24,990 nucleotides of DNA from Priapulus caudatus (taxonomy: Eukaryota; Priapulida; Priapulimorpha; Priapulimorphida; Priapulidae), in contig NW_014577563.1 in the NCBI RefSeq assembly GCF_000485595.1, positions 215,494 to 240,483 on the forward strand, given 5' to 3'. Below the pieces are notes generated by a model. It made no database searches. It was given only the letters and a program-made list of their open reading frames with translations, and was not told the DNA's origin. Positions within the stretch are counted from its first letter, which is position 1; the number at the start of each line of letters is the position of its first letter. A program made the position numbers and the translations under genes. This document shows, in pieces, positions 8,255 through 16,311 of the stretch.

Positions 8255-9440
8255 TTCCTTCGTTTCGGCGGACTCGTTGCCTGGCAAGCGAAATACAGAG
8301 TGAGGGGCCATGAGTTTCCTTTCGTTCGCTGGCCCTCCGTCATATCACAGCAAGCGAAATACAGAGCGCCTGCCAATGTTCGTTCGTTTCCCTGACCTTC
8401 GAGTTGCCGTCAGCGAAACTACAAGAGGGGCCCCCCCGCATGTTCGCTTCGTTCGGCTGGACTTTCGCAACCACGTGCTGCTGAAGCAAGCGACAATACA
8501 TCCGCGGAGGGGCCATTTCCTGCTTCGTTCGCTGGACCCTTCGTTGCTCGAGCAAGAGAATACAGAGCCGCACACACTCACACTCCCCGCTACACCCCAC
8601 TCACGCGCCTGCACCATTCGTTGCTCGATCGCAAGACGCACACACTCACACACACCGGGCCATGTCGCTTCGTTTCGCTGGACTTCAGTTGCTCAGCAAC
8701 CGAAATACACAGCCGGTCCATGTTCGCGTCGTTCGCCCTGAACTTCGTGCTCCCCCCGAGCAAGTGAAATCCGAGCGGAGCCCTGTCGCTTCGTTTCGCT
8801 GACTCGCTGGACTTCTTGCTCGAAGAATCAACATTGAGAGCGTGGAGTAATGTTCGCTCAACCACCACCTTCGTATCCGCTGAACCTCGCATGACTTCGA
8901 TGCTCCGAGCAACCGCGAACATACCAAGGCGGACACACATCACTACGCTTTTCGCCTGGACATTCGTTAGCTCGCGCAAGGCGAAAATACAAAGCGGTTG
9001 GCCATGGTCTTGTATCGTTCGCCTGACACTGCGTCGGCCCAAGAAACAGTCGCAAGCAAAAGCTGGAAAAATCAGCAGACGGCCACTTCCCATGCGCTAA
9101 TTCCTGTCATCCACGCTGATCTCGGATCACCGCCAGGATAGTGGCGCGGACAAGTACGGTTTCGCTCCAGCCAGGTCTCAGAGTAGCCCGACCAGATTCA
9201 CTTTGTTCTAATCGTACACGATTTTTTTGCAACCCGCAGTCATACAATTTGCTTCGAGCTTCGAGCAAACGTGAGACTGAGTAATGGATAGTGCTGGGGT
9301 TCGCCCCCCCCGCCACGAGGAGGGTCCAGCGAAACGCAAAGCGAACACATCAGCTTTCGCTGGACTCGTCGTTGCTAACGATGATAGTGCTGGCCGCCGC
9401 AGGCGAAAATACAGAAAGCGGGGCCATTTCGCTCCGCGGC
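8255..9440 (-). repeat. Satellite array A: ~59-bp monomer, reverse orientation, noisy
   Basis: The array has roughly 15-18 degenerate copies of a unit. In this orientation the unit reads CGTTTCGCTGGACTTCGTTG, then CTCGAGCAAGCGAAATAC, then a GAGCGGGGCCATGTTCGCTT core. The unit is the reverse complement of the array at 11490-12718. Copies differ mainly by one-base gains and losses in homopolymers, with some larger interruptions (CACACTCACAC at 8570-8660, and poorer matches at 9085-9340). Open reading frames in it are by-products of a stop-free monomer. Confidence 0.8.
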
Positions 9441-9487
9441 TCTGTATGATTCCCGCACTTTTTCGCTCTGCGAGGCTTGCTTGTCGG

Positions 9488-10130
9488 AGCTAAGCAAAAT
9501 AGACGATGAGCGAGAGTACTGGTGATCGAAGTTCCTAGCCGAGAGAACGAGAAGAGGCGAGAGAGAGGAAACATGGAAGGGAATGAGACGGCTCCGAAAT
9601 GGACGAGAGAAATACATGAGGGAGATAGAGAGAAACATCGTTAACATGATAAGAGTATACGACGTAGTAGGAGTGCAGAGACGGAATAGATACATACGAG
9701 TCAGATACGACAAGAGAGAGACGAGACGGAGAGTTGGCAGATCAGAGAGAGAGTTAAAAGAGATAGAGAGCATAGGGTAGAGTCCAGACTGAGGGAGAGA
9801 TAGATTCGTAGGAGGTATTATTGCTAGTGTAAAAAGGGGGGTGTAGGAGAAAGAGAGAGGTGTGAGTCCAGAAGGGAGAGAGGAGTGAGGTAGTAGTTGA
9901 AGAAGGGAACTGCCATAGATAGAGGGAAGCAAGAAAAGAGAGAGAGAGCAAGAGAGAGGGAGAAAGACGATGTAAAGTGTGAAGAATGAACAGAGAGAAA
10001 AGAAGAGAGAGGAGAGAGATAAGAGAGAGCAAGAAGAGACCATAAGCAGAGAGAGAGAGAGACGAGAGACGAGAGAGAATGGTGAATAGAGGAGAGAGTC
10101 GAGAGAGAGAAGAGTGAGACGAGGCAGTTT
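9488..10130. repeat. GA-rich (purine) tract of about 600 bp
   Basis: The plus strand is dominated by GAGAGA and GGGAGAGA runs, mixed with short AT-containing interruptions up to about 9830 and nearly pure purine afterwards. The long minus-strand frames here are serine/leucine low complexity from CT repeats and are not genes. Such purine strands can form triplex DNA and recruit GAGA-type factors in some animals; that is general knowledge, and nothing here shows it acts so. Confidence 0.8.
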
Positions 10131-11489
10131 GTTGACAAAATGTTCTATGCCATAATTCTAATCCACTAATGTCGATAAGCGGCTTAGACTACATCACCTT
10201 GTACAAGTGTCGGTGACACGCCGCCCAGAGAACGTTCTGTTCTCTCACTCTCTCTTACAATTGCTAATCTGACTATAGCGAACGAAGCCACCTGTTCATC
10301 ATCTAATTCTGTCACACACTCCGATCGAGCGCGCAAATGAATACCAGTTATTCAACATCACATTACTATAGTCTTACCTCCTGTGTCGCGTGTGTGTCGT
10401 GTAATCTGTGTGTGCCTGCGATCGTTCGTCGTAACTCGCTATAAATAACTCATAATTTCATATCTTCCTTAAACCACTTTACTATTTCATTGTCATTTAA
10501 CACGTATCGTTGACGGTAGGGCACCTAAACACGCAACAAGGCTTATACGTGCATATCGCTGCAATTTGTTTTACATCCGAAATTGGCCAACTAAACCGGC
10601 CCCGTCAGCTAAATGGAACCGTGTAATTATTTTTTGACCTTCTTGTTGTTATTATATTATCATGATTTATTGTTTAATTAGATGTTGTGAATGAATTATC
10701 TGTAATAATATTTATTTTTTTTAGAGAATAATTAGCGCACGCACACGCTACACATAATTTAATATTTTCGTTACGCGGGGAGCACACATGCAAAACACAT
10801 CACACATATCATTACGCTAACACAGACCAGACGACATCACACAGCCACAGCCACACATTCTGTTTGTTCTGTTTCATGTAAAAACTGATGAAAATACTCA
10901 ATAAAGTATCATTTACGGTTTTTTTCAAACCAAGTATATTAAAATTGTAACAAAAGTAAACATATACAGCAACACTATAGTAATACGTACAAAATCGTAC
11001 AATATCGAAACTATACACACACATGCACATTCCGCGCACGCACCACACTCGTACGCACCACACACACGCGCGCCGCACACATCACAACTAGCACTGCATC
11101 AACAATCACGCCGAATATTACAGCCGCACACGACAGCAGCATGGGCATATGCTTGACACTACACAACTGAGTACCAGCACCACAAGCAAGAACAACTACC
11201 ACATTGCCGCGTGAACACTAAGACACCTATCACAGACTAGTAAGCGGATCACGAAGCTAAGGAATGAGACCGGAATAAACAACATGTTTAACTCCTTTTT
11301 GTACTTACATGTTCAACTCCAAGGAGTTGCTACTCGTTGTTGGGCGCACAACACACACACATAAAGGCAACGAAACATTCATAATGAAATAGGCATTCAT
11401 AAATAAAACATAAAATAATATACATAACTCATAACATTGTTGAATGCATAGGCGTACTAATTTCAGGCTGTATTATAATCGTCGCCGCT
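10131..11489. other. AT-rich spacer between the two satellite arrays, no gene
   Basis: I see no coding sequence with protein character. The spacer contains the perfect palindrome AGAACGTTCT at 10229-10238 followed by GTTCTCTC, a CA-rich stretch at 11010-11090 (ACACACACGCGCG), and a short hairpin AACTCC-AA-GGAGTT at about 11314-11327. The minus-strand frames at 10812-11202 are low-complexity translations of the CA-rich part. Confidence 0.55.
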
Positions 11490-12718
11490 ATGTATATTTC
11501 GCATGCGAACCATGAACGAACGAAGCGAACCTGGCCCGCTCCGTATTCACTTCCATCGAGACCAACGAAGTCCAGCAAAACAAGCGAACCATGGCCTCCG
11601 CTCCGTATTTCCTTCCCGAGCACGAAGTTCCGAGCAAACGAAGCGAATGCATGGGCCCGGCTCTCGTATTCATTCTCTCGGCACGAAGTGAGAGCGAGAG
11701 CGAAGGCGAACATGGCCCCGCTCCGTAATTTCGCTCTCGAGCAACGAAGTCCACGAAAACGAAAGCAGAACAGCCCGCTCGTTATTCACTCTCGAGGCAC
11801 GCAGCCACGAAACGAACCGAACATGCCCCGCTCCGTATTCGCTCCTCGAGCAAAACAAGCCAGCGCAAACGAAGGTCGAACATGCCTCGCTCCCGATTTC
11901 GCGCTGCTCGATGCAACGGAAGTTCCACGAAAACGAACGAATCATGGCCCGCTCGTATTTCGCTTCTCGAGCAAGCGAAGTCCAGCTAAACTAAGCGAAA
12001 ACATGGTCCCCGCTCCGTATTTCCTTGCTCGAGCAACGAAGTCCCGCGAAACGAAGGCGAACCATGCCCGCTCCGTATTCGCTTCCCTCGACAACGAAGT
12101 CCAGTCGAAACGAAGCGAACATGGCCCCGCCTCGTATTTGGCTGCTCGAGCAACGAATGTCCGGCACGCGAAACGAAGGCGAACATGCCCGCTCCTATTC
12201 GCTGCCCGAGCAACGAAGTCCAGCGAAACGAACGAACTAATGGCCCCGCTGCCGTATTTTACGCTTGCTCGAGCAACGAAGTCCACGAAAACGAAGCGAA
12301 CATGCCCCGCTCGTATTCGCTTCTCGAAGCAAACGAAGTCCAGCGAAACAAACGAACATGGCCCGCTCCGTATATCACTTCTCGAGCAACGAAGTCCAGC
12401 GAAACGAAGCGACAGGCCCCGCTCCGTATTTCCGGCTCTCGAGCAACAGAAGTCCAGTGTATCGAGCGAACAGGCCTCGCTCCGATTCGCTTGCTCAGAG
12501 CAACGAATCCAAGCGAAAAACGAAGCGACATTGCCTCGCTCCGTACTTTCGCTTGCTCCAGCAACGAAGTCCCAGCGAAATCGAAGCGAACAGGTCCCGG
12601 GCTCCTATTTCGCTCGCTCGAGCACGAAGCCAGCAAACGGAGCGAGACATGGCCGCTCCGCTCCGTTATTCCGGCTTCTCGAGCCAACGAAGTCCAGCGA
12701 AACGAAGCGAACATGGGC
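11490..12718 (+). repeat. Satellite array B: ~59-bp monomer, forward orientation, ~20 copies, ends at a gap
   Basis: Each unit carries, in order, GAACATGGCCCCGCTCCGTA, TTTCGCTTG, CTCGAGCAACGAAGTCCAGC and GAAACGAAGC, about 59 bp in all; 1.23 kb therefore holds about 20-21 units. The centre of the unit is the 12-bp palindrome TTGCTCGAGCAA. Differences between copies are mainly single-base indels in runs (CCC/CCCC, AAA/AAAA), as expected of uncorrected long reads. The array runs straight into the 10-N gap at 12719. The 419-residue plus-strand frame across it comes from the absence of stop codons in the unit. Confidence 0.9.
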
Positions 12719-12728
12719 NNNNNNNNNN
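12719..12728. other. Assembly gap of 10 N
   Basis: Ten consecutive N separate satellite array B from the ~540-bp tandem repeat. The right side begins inside a repeat unit (GACAGACGGCAGGGAA), so the true length of both arrays is unknown. Single Ns at 1218, 3565 and 3993 mark other joins. Confidence 0.95.
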
Positions 12729-14463
12729 GACAGACGGCAGGGAATATAGATGGTGGCGGTAGACGAAGAAGGAGTCTATGCGAGGGGCAAGCAAGGCAGT
12801 GGAGAAACGGGAGGGGATGAAGTAAGAGTTTTTCACCCTACAGGCTAGGGCGCTCTCCTAAGTATAAACACAGGTCTACATATAAAAATTTATTTCTAAA
12901 TTTATTTCTTATTCAGAAATCTATGCTGAGATACCCCCTAACCATAATAAATGCATATCCATCAGAAAATATAGCTCCTGTGGTGATATATTGCGCATGC
13001 GCTAACATTCTAACGTAAACAGATTTTGTACTGATTGTCATATGAAGCGGACACTTTACGTGGAAGGTATTCATCCTGTTTCTTAAGTGAAGTCTACGGG
13101 TGGTATGTTATTATGTAAATCTATTCTGGGATACCTGCTCTTCATTTTAAATACATAATTTTTTCAAAATATTATTCTTCTCATGAGATATTGCGCATGC
13201 GCGTGCACCGTTTCAGGCGTTCAGAACGGACTGAAGCAAACTGTATGAGATAGTTTGCTGAGTGAGAGAGGGGTGGGAGACTGAGGACAGGCGGTAGGAG
13301 AAACAGCTGAGGGCGGTAGACGAAGAAAGAGTCTATGCGAGGGGCAAGAAAAGCAGTGAAGAAACGGGAGGGGATGAAGTAAGAGTTTTTCACCCTGCAG
13401 GCTAGGGCGCTCTCCTAAGTATAAACACAGGTCTACATATAAAAATTTATTTCAGAAATCTATACTGAGATACCCCCTAACCATAATAAATGCATATTCA
13501 TCAGAAAATATAGCTCCTGTGGTGAGATATTGCGCATGCGCTAACACTCTAACGTAGCCAGATTGTGTACTGATTGGCATATGCAGCGGACACCTTACAT
13601 GCAAGGTATTCGTCATATTTCTTAAGTGAGGTCTACGGGTGGTATGTTATCATGTAAATCTATCCTGGGATATCTGCTCTTCATTTTAAATGCATAATTT
13701 TTTCAAAATATTTTTCTTCTCATGAGATATTGCGCATGCGCGAGCACGGTTTCAGGCGTTCAGAACGGACTGAAGCTAACTGCATGAGATTGTTTGCTGA
13801 GTGAGAGAGGGGTGGGAGACTGAGGACAGACGGCAGGGAAGCTAGCTGATGGCGGTAGACGAAAAAGGAGTCTATGCGAGGGGCAAGAAAAGCAGTGGGA
13901 AACGGGAGGGGATGAAGTAAGAGTTTTTCACCCTGCAGGCTAGGGCGCTCTCCTAATTATAAACACAGGTCTACATATAAAAACTTATTTCAGAAATCTA
14001 TACTGAGATACCCCCTAACCATAATAAATGCAGATTCATATGAAAATATAGCTCCTGTGGTAAGATATTGCGCATGCGCTAACCCTCTAACGTAGCCAGA
14101 TTGTGTACTGATTGGCATATGCAGCGGACACCTTACATGCAAGGTATTCGTCTTATTTCTTAAGTGAGGTCTACGGATGGTATGTTATCCTATAAATCTA
14201 TGCGGGGATACCTGCTCTTCATGAATCATTTTAAATGCATAATCTTTGCAAAATATTATTCTTTTTATGAGATATTGCGCATGCGCGAGCACCGTTTCAG
14301 GCGCTCAAAACGGACTGAAGCAAACTGCATAATATAGCTTTCTGATTGAGAGAGGGGTGGGAGACTGAGGACAGACGGCAGGGAAGATTGCTGAGGGCGT
14401 AGACGAAGAAGGAGGCTATGCGAGGGGCAAGAAAGGCAGTGGGGAAACGGGAGGGGATGAAGT
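12729..14463. repeat. Higher-order tandem repeat, ~540-557 bp unit, about 3.2 copies
   Basis: The landmark AGTAAGAGTT recurs at 12821, 13378 and 13917, with its start AGTTAG again at 14461 (spacings 557, 539, 544). Each unit is itself two diverged halves. Half A contains CAGGTCTACATATAAAAA ... GAGATACCCCCTAACC ... ATATTGCGCATGCGCTAAC. Half B contains AGGTCTACGGGTGGTATG ... GGGATACCTGCTC ... GATATTGCGCATGCGCG. The palindrome TGCGCATGCGC lies at 12992, 13192, 13531, 13731, 14069 and 14276, so A-to-B spacing is 200, 200 and 207 bp. The first unit has an extra ~18 bp (TTTCTAAATTTATTTC). Copies differ by substitutions, unlike the noisy satellite next door. No gene is present; the short minus-strand frames repeat with the unit. 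Confidence 0.92.
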
Positions 14464-14492
14464 TAGTACTATAGTACAGTACATGTACTAGT
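14464..14492. other. Cluster of GTAC palindromes at the end of the tandem array
   Basis: GTACTATAGTAC (14466-14477) and AGTACATGTACT (14478-14489) are perfect 12-bp palindromes placed directly after the point where the ~540-bp repeat breaks off, followed by another AGTAC. Confidence 0.7.
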
Positions 14493-15510
14493 ACAGTAAT
14501 CGATTGCAAATATATTCATTATTATGAAAATGCAACTTAGATATGGACAACACTACAGAAAACTTTTTCTTCTTTTTTATAAATAACGCGATGGGCGTGT
14601 AAACATGTCGTGTCGCCATTTGATACCCGGTTCATATGGTCCGATTAGAAACAAGGAGGTATAAGGAGGTGGAAGGAGAAAAAGGAGGCAGATGAGAATG
14701 CATGTAAAGGAGGAGAAGAAAAAATAAGAATATTCATGAGCAGGAGATAGAGAAAAATCCTAACTTATGGGGAGTAGCAGGCTGTATGCGAAGAAAGTAA
14801 TGTATGGAGAGTGTGACGGCAAAGATCTATATAATTTGTCTTTGGTGGGAATGAATAACAGACGTAGAGAGGGAGCTAGGAGTAGGAGTAGGAGTAGGAG
14901 GGGAATGCTTGTCCTTTGCAATATTTTGGCATTTGATTGCGTTGCTTTTCTGAATGTTTTCTTGTGTTATGTAATTAACACATAGTATGATATAATTTTA
15001 CAATCATCTGATCGCGGCTTTTATTAATGATTTTCTATAGAAATGGGTCCATGGATTTTAGAACCTGTTACGCAACTATATTTTCATTGGCTGGTTATAT
15101 CCTGGTGGTGGTAGTGGCGCTGATTATAGATGCTCTTTTATTTACGCGATTTACCTGTTATTTTCGCCAATGTTTTCATGTTGTTGATTATCTAATTTAT
15201 AGTACAAAAAGTAGGTAGGGGTTACTAGCAACGTTTCTTACTTTAGGTGATAGGGTTGTGCAACATCTTCAGGCGCAAGAAATGAATGATTGTTAGCTGT
15301 TTGTGATAAACTGCAAACGATGTCGTGGTGCCGGCTTCTTCATTGAGACATCAGACTGATCAGTCACTACCACGCACTAGTGTAGTACTACTACTAGTAC
15401 CAGTAGTAGTACACACTAAGTACTAGTAGTAGTGACTAGTCACCACTCCAACTTACTACTTAGTTCTAGACGCAATCTAAGTTCTAAGCACGCTATTATA
15501 TTTATAATAT
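14493..15510. other. Non-coding stretch, purine repeats and a TAC/GTA hairpin
   Basis: No gene is recognised. There are GGAGG-type purine repeats at 14653-14720 and (GGAGTA)n at about 14878-14902. At 15378-15440 an imperfect hairpin is built from AGTACTACTACTAG and AGTAGTAGTACACA. The short plus-strand frames at 14767-14985 and 15027-15218 have no domain character. Confidence 0.45.
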
Positions 15511-15519
15511 TAAAACTTA

Positions 15520-15850
15520 GGCAGTGGCTACGGGTACGGTAGCCGTCTCGAGGCTACGGGTACGGGAGTCCATTCGCTTCCATACATAACGAGACAAAGA
15601 TGGCGGCGGTGGCGCTAGATTTCGAAATAACGCCTTTGGAAATGAATTCACGATTTGAGAGTTTAGATGAGCTAGAACCCTAACCCTAAACCTAACCCTA
15701 ACCATAACCCTAAACCTAACCCTAACCCTAAACCTAACCCTAACCATAACCCTAAACCTAACCCTAACCCTAATCCTAACCCTAACTCTAACCCTAACGC
15801 CAAAAAGGGGCTTGAACGACCGACGGCTACCGTACCTCCAGCCACTGCGT
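15520..15850. mobile_element. MITE-like element A (331 bp) with 8-bp target duplication and telomere-like core
   Basis: The left end GGCAGTGGCTACGGGTACGG and the right end (reverse complement ACGCAGTGGCTGGAGGTACG) form imperfect inverted repeats of about 30 bp that continue into GTAGCCGTC on both sides. The perfect 8-bp direct repeat AAAACTTA flanks it at 15512-15519 and 15851-15858. Eight-bp duplications with a CAGTGGC-type end are characteristic of hAT transposons, so a non-autonomous hAT-like element is likely. No transposase is encoded. Its middle (15676-15798) is a CCCTAA array. Confidence 0.85.
15676..15798. repeat. Telomere-like (CCCTAA)n tract inside element A
   Basis: The tract has about 20 units of CCCTAA mixed with the variants AACCTAA, CCATAA and ACTCTAA. 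A higher-order order (CCCTAAACCTAACCCTAACCATAA) is visible twice. It lies within a bounded inverted-repeat element, so it is interstitial and not a chromosome end. Confidence 0.9.
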
Positions 15851-15920
15851 AAAACTTATGTATTGATTATAATATACCCCTATCCGAATTTATACTACAT
15901 TTATTAATATTGTGAGTAAC

Positions 15921-16094
15921 GGTTCAAACTTCAAGGATAGAGAACATGGGTCCCAATAAAACCAATGTCATTTACATCAATATAAATATAATATCATATC
16001 AATATAATAGGTTAGGGTTATGGTTAGGGTTATTGTTAGGGTTAGGGTTAGGCACATTGGTTTTATTGGGACCCATGTTCTCTATCCTTGGGCC
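15921..16094. mobile_element. MITE-like element B (174 bp), perfect 36-bp inverted repeats, telomere-like core
   Basis: Positions 15933-15968 and 16054-16089 are perfect reverse complements over 36 bp (start AAGGATAGAGAACATGGGTC). TGAGTAAC occurs at 15913-15920 and 16095-16102, a perfect 8-bp direct repeat bracketing an element with GG...CC ends. The core at 16010-16051 is (TTAGGG)n with GGGTTATGGTTA-type variants. It ends 34 bp before the acceptor AG (16127-16128) in front of the DENR start codon, so it lies in a 5'-UTR intron or in the upstream flank. Confidence 0.85.
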
Positions 16095-16130
16095 TGAGTA
16101 ACAGCAGAAGTTTACTTTATAATTATAGGT

Positions 16131-16311
16131 ATGGCTTCAGATGTCCAGGCACCTTTGCCCATTGGGCCACAACCTAAAGTCAACTACCCTATGAATGTTG
16201 TCTACTGCGGAGAGTGCACAATGCCGACTGAATACTGTGAATACTTTCCCAACTATGAAAAGTGCAAGGTCTGGCTTGAGAAGAACATGCCGGACATGTT
16301 TGCAAAGCTTG
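16131..16311 (+). CDS. DENR: DENR coding exon 1 (start codon, cysteine motif)
   Basis: The start codon at 16131 directly follows a pyrimidine/AT tract and AG (TTATAATTATAG at 16117-16128), so a 5'-UTR intron probably ends there. The exon encodes the N-terminus through FAKL. Three donors are possible: GTGTAG after 16311 (keeps frame with an acceptor at 16992), GTAGGT after 16313 (keeps frame with an alternative acceptor AAG at 17003), or GTTCGT after 16317. They change only one to a few residues. The frame runs on to 16454 if the intron is not removed. Confidence 0.85.

Noticed and set aside
8225-8260. Possible tRNA T-arm (GGTTCAATC on the minus strand)
   Set aside because: No A-box, D-arm or acceptor stem is found at the right distance.
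8310-9100. Several 80-170-residue frames on both strands
   Set aside because: They are the reverse-orientation copy of the same stop-free satellite, with indel noise.
9375-10138. Minus-strand frames rich in Ser, Leu and Phe resembling membrane proteins
   Set aside because: They are translations of CT repeats opposite the GA-rich tract; no domain or codon structure is seen.
11490-12749. 419-residue open frame on the plus strand (and overlapping shorter ones)
   Set aside because: It translates a ~59-bp satellite that has no stop codons; the peptide repeat changes frame from unit to unit and the frame runs into the N gap.
12729-14463. CRISPR array
   Set aside because: The repeat unit is about 540 bp, the sequence is eukaryotic, and there are no short repeats with unique spacers.
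15676-16051. A true telomere or chromosome end
   Set aside because: The CCCTAA tracts are short, occur in both orientations, contain variants, and lie inside inverted-repeat elements with target duplications next to an intact gene.
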